Assembly (NCBI GenBank): GCA_028281885.1 | Contig: JANQJA010000021.1 | Location: forward strand, 1 to 64,000 | Length of the DNA: 64,000 nt | Reading direction: 5' to 3' | From: Pseudomonadales bacterium | GTDB taxonomy: Bacteria > Pseudomonadota > Gammaproteobacteria > Pseudomonadales > Azotimanducaceae | In this document: positions 26,813-35,832 of the stretch, piece by piece | Position numbering within the stretch: position 1 is the first letter of the stretch | Layout of the letters: every line of letters begins with the position of its first letter | Notes under the pieces: model-generated | The model's database searches: none | What the model saw: only the letters and a program-made list of their open reading frames with translations | What the model was told of the DNA's origin: nothing | Position numbers and translations under genes: made by a program

Positions 26813-27584
26813 AGCAAACTTTGAATACCGGGATCAACTGTTCTATCCGACACCAGCGAGCCAGGGGCCGTGGGGTCCGAATTCTCTCGGTGGCCGTTCC
26901 GTTGTGAGCCTGCTCGCGTTCACCCTGGAGCAGGCCGTAGGCTCCGACGAGTACCTGCCAGCGCGGCTGACGGTTGACATGTATCGGTTGCCGGATTTCT
27001 CGCCGATCGATATCCAGCTGAAAGTTATTCGTGATGGTTATCGAATCAAGGTGATGGATGCCGAATTTGTTGCCAACGGAGAAACTATGGCGCGTGCCAG
27101 TTGCCAGTTTCTGCGTCGTACTGAGAATACGACGATTCCCGTATGGGGACCTTCTTCCTGGGACGCGCCGGCGCCCGAGGATGTGCCAACGGCTGGCGAG
27201 CAAATGGGCTGGGAGCGCAGGATCTTTGAAGGCGGTATGAACCAGTTCGGAAAGAAACGGCTATGGCTATCGGACCGGCGCGAGGTGGTAAGTGGCAATC
27301 CGTTAACGCCGTTTCTCCGGGCGGCACTGATCGCGGATTTTGCCAACCCCCTGTCAAATTCCGGCGATGGTGGTCTGGCCTATATCAACTCGGACGTCAC
27401 CTTGTATCTGCATCGTTTACCGGTTGACGAGTGGATTGGTATGGAGGTCGTCAATCATGCAGCGACCGATGGTGTAGCGATTGGCGAATGCTGGATGTAC
27501 GACCGGGTCGGAAGGATTGGCAGCAGTTCGGTGACTGGCCTGGCACAGAAACGTGTGGCCCAGCCGGCCATTCGAAGGGACTAG
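26805..27584 (+). CDS. thioesterase-family protein, double hotdog acyl-CoA thioesterase type
   Basis: This 259-residue cytoplasmic protein has two hotdog halves: residues about 10-100 with GPWGPNSLGGRSVVSLLA, and 150-255 with ADFANPLSNSGD and the final VTGLAQKRVAQP. The family hydrolyses long-chain or modified acyl-CoAs. Overlap with the upstream M20 gene indicates a shared transcript, though no metabolic link is evident. The last 4 bp overlap the convergent bfr gene. Confidence 0.82.
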   Translation: MTEANFEYRDQLFYPTPASQGPWGPNSLGGRSVVSLLAFTLEQAVGSDEYLPARLTVDMYRLPDFSPIDIQLKVIRDGYRIKVMDAEFVANGETMARASCQFLRRTENTTIPVWGPSSWDAPAPEDVPTAGEQMGWERRIFEGGMNQFGKKRLWLSDRREVVSGNPLTPFLRAALIADFANPLSNSGDGGLAYINSDVTLYLHRLPVDEWIGMEVVNHAATDGVAIGECWMYDRVGRIGSSSVTGLAQKRVAQPAIRRD

Positions 27585-28060
27585 GCCTGTTCCAGCGTCT
27601 GTGACTGTATGAAGTTCTGCAGCCCCATTTTTTCGATCAGCCCGAGCTGGGTTTCAATCCAGTCAATGTGCTCTTCTTCGGAGTGCAGGATTTTTTCGAA
27701 CAGCTGTCGCGACACGTAGTCTCCCTGCTGTTCACACAGTGCGATGGCCTCTCGCAGGTCTGGAACCGCCTTCATTTCCTGTTCCAGATCGCACTTCAGC
27801 ATCTCGCCAACGTCCTCGCCGATGAGGAGCTTGTCCAGTTCCTGCAGATTCGGCAATCCTTCGAGAAACAGGATGCGCTCCATCAGCCAGTCCGCATGTT
27901 CCATTTCCTCGATAGATTCTTTCTTCTCCTTTTCCGCCAGCTCCTTCAGACCCCAGTCTCCCAGCATCTTTGCGTGCAGGAAGTACTGGTTGATGGCCGT
28001 TAACTCATTTTTCAGAGCCTTGTTGAGATGCTCGATGATTTCAGGGGCGCGCGGCTTCAT
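27581..28060 (-). CDS. bfr: bacterioferritin
   Basis: This 159-residue ferritin-like four-helix protein stores iron and carries heme between subunits. The di-iron ligands lie in ELTAINQYFLHAKM and EEMEHADW, and the heme-ligand methionine in DWLMERILFLEG. Length matches Bfr (158). It is divergent from bfd, the partner that helps release the iron, with a Fur-like site in between. Confidence 0.96.
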   Translation of the reverse strand: MKPRAPEIIEHLNKALKNELTAINQYFLHAKMLGDWGLKELAEKEKKESIEEMEHADWLMERILFLEGLPNLQELDKLLIGEDVGEMLKCDLEQEMKAVPDLREAIALCEQQGDYVSRQLFEKILHSEEEHIDWIETQLGLIEKMGLQNFIQSQTLEQA

Positions 28061-28138
28061 GGGATACCTCGTACTGCGGATTGAACGTTCATGTTACGGC
28101 CTAGCCGGTTGCCGCAACAAGCTGGGGGATGAGGATAC

Positions 28139-28157
28139 AATTGAGAACAATTCGTGT
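28139..28157. promoter_or_regulatory. candidate Fur box between bfr and bfd
   Basis: AATTGAGAACAATTCGTGT has the GAGAA-N-N-ATTC core of Fur boxes but a poorer right arm. It lies 36 bp upstream of bfd, where iron repression of bfd is expected in Gammaproteobacteria. Confidence 0.5.
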
Positions 28158-28192
28158 TTACTTTTAGAAAGCGCTGAGCTAAGGTGTCTGGC

Positions 28193-28384
28193 ATGATCGT
28201 TTGTGTCTGCCAAAATGTGAATACCGCCAAGATCCGTCAGGCTGTGCGTGACGGGGCCACTGACCTGAATGCGCTGGCGGACTCGCTGGGTATAGGGACT
28301 GGCTGTGGCTGCTGTGCAGACTATGCTGAAGGCCTGGTGAAAGAAGAACTCAGTCAGACGATCAATGCCTACGAGGTTGTCTGA
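28193..28384 (+). CDS. bfd: bacterioferritin-associated ferredoxin
   Basis: This 63-residue protein binds one [2Fe-2S] cluster through four cysteines: C4 and C6 near the N-terminus (VCVCQNV) and the pair near residues 38 and 41 in GCGCC. Bfd reduces Bfr so that stored iron is released. The ATG at 28193 sits 6 bases after AAGGTG; a GTG nine bases earlier is possible. It is divergent from bfr. Confidence 0.94.
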   Translation: MIVCVCQNVNTAKIRQAVRDGATDLNALADSLGIGTGCGCCADYAEGLVKEELSQTINAYEVV

Positions 28385-28530
28385 TCGTCTGGATTGATCA
28401 ACCCCGACTGGCCGCGCCCCAGACCTCCCTTCACTGCTGACCCACACCTCAGCCAACTGCGTCCCAGCGGGCATGACCTCAAGTCGTGTAACATGGCGCG
28501 ATTTCGCGCACCCACTAACCGGATCCCATC

Positions 28531-28791
28531 ATGGTGGAATATGCCTGGCACGATTTCGTCGGCAATATTGGCGTCGTCTGCGTTCTGGGCGCCTATTTCG
28601 GGTTGCAGAGCAGACGGCTGTCCGTGGCCAATCCCATTTACTCTGCAGTCAATGCGCTGGGCGCGCTGTTGATCATGGTATCGCTCTATCACGACTTCAA
28701 CCTGTCGTCTTTTATCATTGAATGCTTCTGGCTGGTGGCGAGCCTCTATGGCTTGTTAAACGGTTGGCGGAGGCATGCGTCGGGTGATTGA
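28531..28791 (+). CDS. CBU_0592-type small membrane protein
   Basis: This 86-residue protein has three hydrophobic helices. It shows the pattern YSAVNALGALLIMVSLYHDFNLSSFIIE, typical of the conserved CBU_0592-like membrane family. Its function is unknown. The last 17 bp overlap the start of the MFS gene, so the two are probably co-translated. Confidence 0.75.
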   Translation: MVEYAWHDFVGNIGVVCVLGAYFGLQSRRLSVANPIYSAVNALGALLIMVSLYHDFNLSSFIIECFWLVASLYGLLNGWRRHASGD

Positions 28792-30079
28792 GTCCTATAT
28801 TTCTCGCGTCGGACGCATCGTTCGCCCCCAGGGCCATGTTTTCTATGGCTGGTATATCGTCGGTGCCGCGAGTGGTGTCCAGATGCTGGCAGGGCTACTG
28901 TGGATGCAGTCCTACGGAGCCTATGTGGTACTGCTGCAGGCGGACTTCGGCTGGAGTAAGGCGTTGGTCGCTGGTGCGTTCGCGATGGCACGGATTGAAA
29001 GCGGCATCCTGGGTCCGCTTCAGGGTTGGCTGGTGGATAGGTTTGGCCCCCGCGCCATCATGCGAATTGGCACGGTCATCTTTGGGGTCGGCTTCCTGGC
29101 CTTTAGCCAAATCGATTCGCTGCTACAGTTCTATCTGGCGTTTGCGATGATTGCCCTCGGTTCGTCGCTGGGCGGCTTTGCCACCGTGATGGTGGCACTG
29201 GTCAACTGGTTCGACAAACATCGGGCAAAAGCGGTATCCATATCGCAGATAGGATTTTCGATAGGCGGCCTCTCCGTGCCGCTGATCATTCTGAGTCTGG
29301 AAGCCTTTGGCTGGCGGACGACCGCATTCATCTCGGGGATTGTAGTATTCGTGGTCGGACTGCCGCTGGTCCAGGTTATCCGCCATCGTCCCAGTGAAAT
29401 CGGTGAGCAGCCGGATGGCACGCAGGTCATTGAAGATCCTGCAAACCCTGCCGGGGGATTTGATCAGCGGCGTGATTTCACCGCGCGAGAGGCGATGAGA
29501 ACCGCCTCATTCTGGCTCATTTCTGTGGGCCATGCCTGCGCATTATTGATTGTCTCGACGGTCATGGTCCACATCGTGCCTCACCTGACTGAGGGGCTGG
29601 GGTATTCGCTGTCGCTGGCGGGAATCATGGTTGCGTTGATGACAGGATGTCAGATGCTGGGGCAGGTGCTGGGCGGTTATCTGGGGGACCGTTATGACAA
29701 AAGAGCGATTAGTACGTTTTGCATGATGGCCCATACAGCAGCCATGCTGTCGGTCGCCTACGCGACCAACATCGGTTTGGTGATGCTATTCGCACTTTTG
29801 CATGGCCTTGCCTGGGGTATCCGCGGGCCACTGATGGTGGCGCTGCGAGCGGATTATTTTGGTCCTTCGTCATTCGGCACCATCATGGGCTTTTCGTCGC
29901 TGATCGTCATGCTGGGTATGGCCGGTGGGCCTATTCTGGCGGGCTATCTTGCCGATGTTTATGGCAGCTACGAAGTTGGTTTTACGGTGCTTGCCGTTGC
30001 CGCGTTTGTCGGTTCTTTCTGTTTCATTGTGGCGCGTAAACCGAGTCTGCCAGACCGTCAGGCTGCCCGGCATCTTTAA
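28775..30079 (+). CDS. MFS transporter, monocarboxylate/oxalate-formate antiporter-like
   Basis: This 434-residue protein has twelve predicted helices. The N-terminus HVFYGWYIVGAASG and the loop RFGPRAIMRIGTVIFGVGF match the MFS branch of oxalate/formate and monocarboxylate carriers. The substrate is unknown. It overlaps the preceding small membrane protein by 17 bp. Confidence 0.85.
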   Translation: MRRVIESYISRVGRIVRPQGHVFYGWYIVGAASGVQMLAGLLWMQSYGAYVVLLQADFGWSKALVAGAFAMARIESGILGPLQGWLVDRFGPRAIMRIGTVIFGVGFLAFSQIDSLLQFYLAFAMIALGSSLGGFATVMVALVNWFDKHRAKAVSISQIGFSIGGLSVPLIILSLEAFGWRTTAFISGIVVFVVGLPLVQVIRHRPSEIGEQPDGTQVIEDPANPAGGFDQRRDFTAREAMRTASFWLISVGHACALLIVSTVMVHIVPHLTEGLGYSLSLAGIMVALMTGCQMLGQVLGGYLGDRYDKRAISTFCMMAHTAAMLSVAYATNIGLVMLFALLHGLAWGIRGPLMVALRADYFGPSSFGTIMGFSSLIVMLGMAGGPILAGYLADVYGSYEVGFTVLAVAAFVGSFCFIVARKPSLPDRQAARHL

Positions 30080-30141
30080 CCGAAGATCACATTAGGCTGC
30101 TACAGTACACCGCTCATCCAAATCAGGCTGAGGAGTCTGAG

Positions 30142-31149
30142 ATGCGTTCATTCTGCCTGACGTTACTTTTGCTCTGCGTGGTCCAGAGTGTCTGGGCCGA
30201 CATCAGCCGCATCGCCTTTGGTTCCTGTGCAGACCAGCGTGAACCACAACCAATCTGGGCCAGCATCGCTCGCCTGAATGCGGACCTGGTGGTGTTACTC
30301 GGTGATAACGTCTACGCCGACACTGATGATATGGCGGAGATGAGAGCCGCTTATGCGGCGCTGGCGAGTGTGCCGTCGTTCCGGTCATTGCGGCAGATCA
30401 CGTCGATTGAAGCAATCTGGGATGATCATGATTACGGTCTGAATGACGCGGGTGCCGATTACCCGAAGCGGGCCGAATCGCAACAGGTGTTCCTGGATTT
30501 TTTCGGTGAACCGGGGGACTCGGACCGGCGCCGGACCCCTGGCATCTATGCGGTTCGTGAATATGGTCCGGCCGAAAGACGAATCCAGTTAATCCTGCTG
30601 GATACACGATATTTTCGCAGCCCGTTTACCCATTCACTCAATCCGCTGAAGCGCTACCGGCCCGACGATAACCCGGAACTCACCATGCTGGGCGAGGAGC
30701 AATGGCGATGGCTGGCTGAGCAACTGAACCGTGATGCCCGGGTTCGTATCATCGCCAGCGGCATCCAGATCATTAACGATGAACACGCCTATGAAACCTG
30801 GGGAAACCTGCCTCGGGAACGACAGCGCCTGTTCGATCTGATTCGGGAACTGCGAGTGGGAGGAGTCGTGCTGGTGTCTGGTGACAGGCACTTTGCTGAA
30901 ATCGCCGAGTTGGATGATGCGGTGGGCTATCCGTTGCTGGAGTTGACGGCAAGCGGACTGACGCACGCCTGGGAAGCTGGCCCTGATTCGCCGCACACAC
31001 ACCGCCTGGCTGCCTACGGTGGCTTGAATTTTGGTTCGATCGAGGTGGACTGGGAGCAGGAAAGTCCGTCCATCTCGCTGGTGATTCATGATGTTGATGG
31101 CAACGAGGTGGCCCGGGCATCACGACGCCTGAATGAGCTGCAGCCCTGA
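30142..31149 (+). CDS. PhoD-like alkaline phosphatase/phosphodiesterase, secreted
   Basis: This 335-residue metallophosphatase has a signal peptide (residues 1-19, ending VWA). The PhoD-type motifs are present in order: FGSCADQREPQPIW, LLGDNVYADTDD, WDDHDYGLND and SGDRHFAEI. Length is short for PhoD but normal for the related single-domain group. It probably acts in the periplasm on phosphate esters. It is the second extracytoplasmic phosphatase in this window. Confidence 0.9.
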   Translation: MRSFCLTLLLLCVVQSVWADISRIAFGSCADQREPQPIWASIARLNADLVVLLGDNVYADTDDMAEMRAAYAALASVPSFRSLRQITSIEAIWDDHDYGLNDAGADYPKRAESQQVFLDFFGEPGDSDRRRTPGIYAVREYGPAERRIQLILLDTRYFRSPFTHSLNPLKRYRPDDNPELTMLGEEQWRWLAEQLNRDARVRIIASGIQIINDEHAYETWGNLPRERQRLFDLIRELRVGGVVLVSGDRHFAEIAELDDAVGYPLLELTASGLTHAWEAGPDSPHTHRLAAYGGLNFGSIEVDWEQESPSISLVIHDVDGNEVARASRRLNELQP

Positions 31150-31226
31150 TTCTGCGGGACGTTCAGCTGAGCGGGGGAATGCCGGGGTGATCTGGTAAAC
31201 TCGGCGGGAACCGGGGGCTGGGGATC

Positions 31227-31748
31227 ATGATGGTCGCCGACAGAAACCAATACCTCAGACAGATGGGGATCGATGTCTGGGTGCTCAGGGAAGACGGGGG
31301 GTTGAGCGGACAGCCTGTCGGTACCGCTGCGGCCTTGCCGGCGACTGACACCGCATCGTCGCCCCGGTTCCACCTGTGCCTTGCCACCTATGACGACCTC
31401 AGCCTGATCTTCGAGGTCCCGTTTGAAGCCGCGACTTTACCGGCTGAGCTTCGCCGTCTGGCTGACGATATTGCGCTCGCATGCGGGCGGAGCCGTAAAC
31501 CTGCCGTGCAGTCCCTGAGATGGCCGATGGTGAAGTCGCCCGGCTTTGACCAGTCAGCATCGATGGCAAGAACAGCCCTTGCGGAGCGTGTTGCGAGTTG
31601 CGGTCCGTTCAGGCTGGTGTTCGGGAAATCGGTCCTGGCCTGGCTGGCCGATGGGGATATCCGGGTGGCAGATGAGATTGGCGACTACCTCAAGCAGCCT
31701 CTGCGAAAACGACAGCTATATGGCGTGCTAAAGGAGTGGCTTTCGTGA
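31227..31748 (+). CDS. holD: putative DNA polymerase III psi subunit (HolD-like)
   Basis: This 173-residue protein has no strong domain of its own, but its N-terminus, RNQYLRQMGIDVWVLRE, closely follows the chi-binding N-terminus of E. coli psi (R-x-W-x-LQQLGI-x-x-W-x-LR). The rest is low in conservation, as in psi proteins. It precedes and overlaps rimI by 4 bp, the usual place of holD in Gammaproteobacteria. Psi bridges chi to the clamp loader; the chi gene (holC) is also in this window. The length exceeds E. coli psi by about 35 residues. The assignment rests on the motif and gene order. Confidence 0.65.
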   Translation: MMVADRNQYLRQMGIDVWVLREDGGLSGQPVGTAAALPATDTASSPRFHLCLATYDDLSLIFEVPFEAATLPAELRRLADDIALACGRSRKPAVQSLRWPMVKSPGFDQSASMARTALAERVASCGPFRLVFGKSVLAWLADGDIRVADEIGDYLKQPLRKRQLYGVLKEWLS

Positions 31749-32206
31749 GCGCGGTGGAACTGGATTTCCATCTGGTGCGCATGACTCATGGTGATGTCCC
31801 CACGGTGATGAAGAATGAGCGGCGAGCGTATACGCATCCCTGGACTGAAGGCATCTTTATCGACTGCGTGAAATCGGGCTATGAGTGCTGGCTGTTTGTG
31901 CTTGAGGGCCGCAACATCGGTCACGGTGTGCTTTCTGTTGCGGCAGCGGAATCCCATCTGCTCAATGTTTGCATCAACCCGGATTATCACGGCAGTGGCT
32001 ATGGTCGCGTGCTGGTCCAGTTCATGCTTGATCGCGCACAGCAATGTGGCGCCGACTGTGTCTTTCTGGAGGTTCGGCCTTCGAATCATGTCGCCTGCAA
32101 GCTCTATCACACGCTTGGCTTCAACGAGGTCGGTGTCCGCCGCAACTATTATCCTGCGTTCACCGGACGCGAGGATGCACTGGTGCTGGCCAAGGAGTTC
32201 ATCTAG
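31745..32206 (+). CDS. rimI: ribosomal protein S18-alanine N-acetyltransferase
   Basis: This 153-residue GNAT enzyme acetylates the N-terminal alanine of S18. The acetyl-CoA loop region is LLNVCINPDYHGSGYGRVL and the C-terminal Y-x-x-LGF is present (LYHTLGFNEVGVRRNYYP). The GTG at 31745 lies 8 bases after AAGGAG and overlaps the upstream psi-like gene as GTGA; a GTG nine bases earlier is inside the binding site. Confidence 0.92.
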   Translation: MSAVELDFHLVRMTHGDVPTVMKNERRAYTHPWTEGIFIDCVKSGYECWLFVLEGRNIGHGVLSVAAAESHLLNVCINPDYHGSGYGRVLVQFMLDRAQQCGADCVFLEVRPSNHVACKLYHTLGFNEVGVRRNYYPAFTGREDALVLAKEFI

Positions 32207-32286
32207 ACCCGTCGTGTAGATCAGGGTTTTGATTGGTCCCACGCATCGCTATAATCCCGCGCCGCACTCCCTTGCTTGCAGACACT

Positions 32287-33870
32287 ATGTCGATTTCCCA
32301 CGAAGTCGAAAAGCGACGTACATTCGCCATCATTTCTCACCCGGATGCGGGTAAGACCACGATTACCGAGAAGCTGCTGTTGCTTGGCAAGGCCATCCAG
32401 CTGGCTGGTACGGTGAAATCGAAAAAGTCTGATCGCTATGCGACTTCAGACTGGATGGAGTTGGAAAAACAGCGGGGGATTTCGGTCACAACCTCGGTGA
32501 TGCAGTTCCCTTACAAGGGTCGAATCGTCAATCTACTGGATACACCGGGGCATGAGGATTTCTCTGAAGACACCTACCGCACGCTGACCGCCGTGGACTC
32601 TGTGCTGATGGTGATTGACGCTGCCAAGGGCGTCGAGGAGAGAACCATCAAGCTCATGGACGTCTGTCGCCTGCGTGACACACCCATTTTGACGTTCATC
32701 AACAAGCTGGACCGCGAAGTTCGTGACCCGATAGAAGTGCTGGATGAGATTGAATCGGTACTGAATATTCGTTGTGCTCCGGTCACCTGGCCGATCGGGA
32801 TGGGTAACAACTTCCGCGGAATCTACGATCTTTATCGCGATGAGGTACACCTGTTTACTCCTGACAAGGGGGAGTCAGAGCTGCCGACTCGGATTGTTTC
32901 ACACCTGGCCAGCGATGAAGCTGCAGAAGCTCTCGGTACGGATGTGCGCGATGCGCTCGTTGATGAAGTTGACCTGATTCGTGCGGCGAGCCATGAATTT
33001 GATCTCGATGCATATCGTGCCGGTACCCTGACGCCGGTTTTCTTTGGCACGGCGCTAAAGAACTTCGGCGTTTCAGAAATGCTGGACGGTTTCGTTGAGT
33101 ATGCGCCTGAGCCGATGCCTCGAGCGACCAGTGAGCGCGTGGTCGACGCCCGGGATGAGCGCTTCAGCGGCTTTGTTTTCAAGATTCAGGCAAATATGGA
33201 TCCCAAACACCGGGACCGCATTGCATTCATGCGAGTCTGCTCCGGTATCTACCGGCAGGGTATGAAGATGAATCACGTGCGTACCGGAAAGGAAGTCAGA
33301 ATCAGCGATGCGGTCACGTTTCTCGCTGGCGAGCGATCACAGGCCGATGTTGCCTATCCGGGTGACATCATTGGCCTGCACAATCATGGCACGATCCAGA
33401 TCGGTGATACTTTTACTGATGGTGGGCTGCTGCGTTATCTGGGCATTCCGCATTTTGCTCCGGAGCTGTTTAGAAGGGTGCAGCTCCGTGATCCGCTTAA
33501 AAGCAAGCAATTGCGCCAGGGGCTAACCCAGCTGTCGGAGGAAGGTGCGACACAGGTGTTCATGCCGCTTAGAAACAACGATCTGATTCTGGGCGCGGTT
33601 GGTGTGTTGCAATTCGATGTGGTTGCCTTCCGTCTCAAGGACGAATACAAGGTGGATTGCGCCTACGAAGGAGTCAGCGTCAACACGGCGCGATGGGTAG
33701 AGTGCGATGATCCGAAGATGCTGGCGGATTTCAAACGCAAGGCGGAGGACCATCTTGCGGTCGACGGTGCGGGCCATCTCACCTACCTGGCGCCGACTCG
33801 TGTCAATCTTTCGCTGATGGAAGAGCGCTGGCCGGACATCCGATTCCGCGCCACCCGTGAAATCGAATAA
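32287..33870 (+). CDS. prfC: peptide chain release factor 3
   Basis: This 527-residue translational GTPase recycles RF1/RF2 after termination. The G1 loop [10 protein letters not shown]3 DTPGHEDF and G4 NKLDRE are present, with domain II and the RF3-specific C-terminus. The ATG at 32287 gives the usual N-terminus [20 protein letters not shown]; 18 further upstream codons are open but unlike the family. The stop abuts the convergent fabY stop. Confidence 0.97.
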   Translation: MSISHEVEKRRTFAIISHPDAGKTTITEKLLLLGKAIQLAGTVKSKKSDRYATSDWMELEKQRGISVTTSVMQFPYKGRIVNLLDTPGHEDFSEDTYRTLTAVDSVLMVIDAAKGVEERTIKLMDVCRLRDTPILTFINKLDREVRDPIEVLDEIESVLNIRCAPVTWPIGMGNNFRGIYDLYRDEVHLFTPDKGESELPTRIVSHLASDEAAEALGTDVRDALVDEVDLIRAASHEFDLDAYRAGTLTPVFFGTALKNFGVSEMLDGFVEYAPEPMPRATSERVVDARDERFSGFVFKIQANMDPKHRDRIAFMRVCSGIYRQGMKMNHVRTGKEVRISDAVTFLAGERSQADVAYPGDIIGLHNHGTIQIGDTFTDGGLLRYLGIPHFAPELFRRVQLRDPLKSKQLRQGLTQLSEEGATQVFMPLRNNDLILGAVGVLQFDVVAFRLKDEYKVDCAYEGVSVNTARWVECDDPKMLADFKRKAEDHLAVDGAGHLTYLAPTRVNLSLMEERWPDIRFRATREIE

Positions 33871-35730
33871 TCAGTCGTGCATGTCGTTGAACGGCGACGG
33901 CATATCCAGTGAAACAGTCTGTTCGTGTCCCGGGATTTTGATGAATGCTGGATCAAGTTCCAGTGACTCTCCCTCGACTACGCCTTCACCGAATCGATAG
34001 ATGAGCGAGTTTTTGCCGGAACGGGTTTCTTCGTCATATTGTTGTGTTCGGCCCTGAACTGTTTCGTTTAGCGAATCATGTCGACTCATCGCCGACTTGC
34101 CATGCCTGTGCTCCAGCATCCTGCGGGTCACTGCCGGTGAAAGCATGGTTGCGGTCGCGTTATTTCCGCCAAAACCTTTCGAATTGACGAACACAGCGTC
34201 AAGTTCCTCTGGATTGACTTCGCGGTGGGTAAGCAGGAAATCCAGATGACTACTGTGTACGTCATCGGCGATACCGTTGATCGTGGTAATGCCAGGGATC
34301 AGGCCATGTTCCCATACGCCCAGAGAGCCGTTGATCTGGTCGCCGGATGCGGTGGCAATCGAATGACCGACATAGGATTTGATCGCCGCGATCGGCCATT
34401 TTTCGATGCCGAACGTTTTTGACAGCTCGTTGAAGATATGCGATTCGGTGACCCGGTTCTGAGGCGTGCCCGTTCCATGCGCCTGCATGTAACTGCGGCG
34501 CTGCAGTGATTCATCGCCAAGGATCGCTCTCACGGTTCCCATTGCCTTGCCGATGGTGATGTAGTTGCCGATGCCCGGGCCGGGAATTGACTTCTTGTAG
34601 CCGTCAGCATTGATGAACACGTCAGGAATGGAGCCGTAGATATTGGCGCCCATCTCCATGGCGAGTTCGTCGTCAAACAGTACAACGAACTGGGCAGATT
34701 CCGACAGGGTGAAGCCGCAGTTATCCGAGAATGGCCGACAGGCACGGCGATGGTCGGTTGCGCCGTCGGTAATGCTGTCAAGCCGATTGAGCGCTTCATC
34801 CTCGGCCAGCGCGCCCATGGTGCGGTAACCCTCGATGATTTCAGGCGTAACCGGCGCTTCGCTGGCGCCCACAATTACCGCGCGGTATTTGCCGGAACGA
34901 ATGTCCTGGACTCCCTGGCGCAGGTTATAGAGAAAGCTGGCACAGGCGCCAAGATTCGCGCCAGTGCTGCCGACGCTGCCAAGCACATACGCATTGACGA
35001 AATCCGCCACCATCTCCGCCAGACTCAGAGCACAGTTCTTTGAACTGACGCGTTTTCCCATCAGCGACGCCTGCATCATGCCGCCGGCACCGTTGGCGTC
35101 CATCTGTCCCATGGCGCTGCTGGCATAACAGGAGATCTGATCGCCTGGAACCCGGCGCCGGACTTCTTCCCAATCAATGCCGAGCGAGTTGATCGCGTCG
35201 GATGCGCCATAGACAGTGAGCTGCAGGCCTCGGGGATGACTGCGTGACTGGTAGAGTTTTTCCGGATCGAAGCCGGTTGGAACCTGGCCGGCAGACTGGA
35301 CTCGAGATTTGCGTTTGTCCGGGAACAGAATATCGAGATGATCGGTGGCCTTGACCAGTACCTTGGTGCTTTCGAGTTCATTGATTTCCCAACCCGGCGG
35401 AATCTGGTCCGGCAACTGGGAACGTTTGATGGCAAATGTGAATGGACTGGCATCCGGTGTTGTCAGTTGAGCAGTCTTGTGCGCAACGATGGCATCAGGA
35501 TCGAACAGGTGTTTCTCGATCCGTCGTACCAGGGTGTGATCCTGTATAAACCGGCGCTCCTCAGCGGTGCTGTGACCTGTATTCATCATTGCGCCCAGGG
35601 CCTGCCAGGTCTCGTTGGCTTGCTGGTCAGGCAAGCCGTCGATCACCATGCGGCGATAGGCATGATGGCCGGAACTTCGACCAGCGGAATTGACACCGCC
35701 GAAGCTAACGATGACGGGAAGTCGGGACAA
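33871..35730 (-). CDS. fabY: beta-ketoacyl-ACP synthase FabY
   Basis: This 619-residue thiolase-fold enzyme resembles the Pseudomonas FabY that starts fatty acid synthesis by condensing acetyl-CoA with malonyl-ACP. The first residues MSRLPVIVSFGGVNSAGRSS match that family. The nucleophile lies in GACASFLYN, and the two histidines in AHGTGTPQNRVTE and VGHSIATASG. The start is a TTG with CAGGAG 8 bases upstream. It is followed in the genome by a delta-9 desaturase on the same strand, so both lie in a fatty-acid locus. Confidence 0.93.
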   Translation of the reverse strand: MSRLPVIVSFGGVNSAGRSSGHHAYRRMVIDGLPDQQANETWQALGAMMNTGHSTAEERRFIQDHTLVRRIEKHLFDPDAIVAHKTAQLTTPDASPFTFAIKRSQLPDQIPPGWEINELESTKVLVKATDHLDILFPDKRKSRVQSAGQVPTGFDPEKLYQSRSHPRGLQLTVYGASDAINSLGIDWEEVRRRVPGDQISCYASSAMGQMDANGAGGMMQASLMGKRVSSKNCALSLAEMVADFVNAYVLGSVGSTGANLGACASFLYNLRQGVQDIRSGKYRAVIVGASEAPVTPEIIEGYRTMGALAEDEALNRLDSITDGATDHRRACRPFSDNCGFTLSESAQFVVLFDDELAMEMGANIYGSIPDVFINADGYKKSIPGPGIGNYITIGKAMGTVRAILGDESLQRRSYMQAHGTGTPQNRVTESHIFNELSKTFGIEKWPIAAIKSYVGHSIATASGDQINGSLGVWEHGLIPGITTINGIADDVHSSHLDFLLTHREVNPEELDAVFVNSKGFGGNNATATMLSPAVTRRMLEHRHGKSAMSRHDSLNETVQGRTQQYDEETRSGKNSLIYRFGEGVVEGESLELDPAFIKIPGHEQTVSLDMPSPFNDMHD

Positions 35731-35749
35731 CGATGGACTCCTGAGAACA

Positions 35750-35755
35750 ATTATA
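35750..35755 (-). promoter_or_regulatory. candidate -10 element of fabY
   Basis: On the minus strand the hexamer reads TATAAT, 20 bp before the TTG start of fabY. A weak -35-like TAGAAT lies about 19 bases further upstream. This places a short leader before fabY. Confidence 0.35.
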
Positions 35756-35832
35756 GGGTAGCGGCTAACCCTTCATTCTACGGGCATGCCACTACCAAAA
35801 TCTACTCAGTAGAGACGTCTGTCGTCGGAGAA

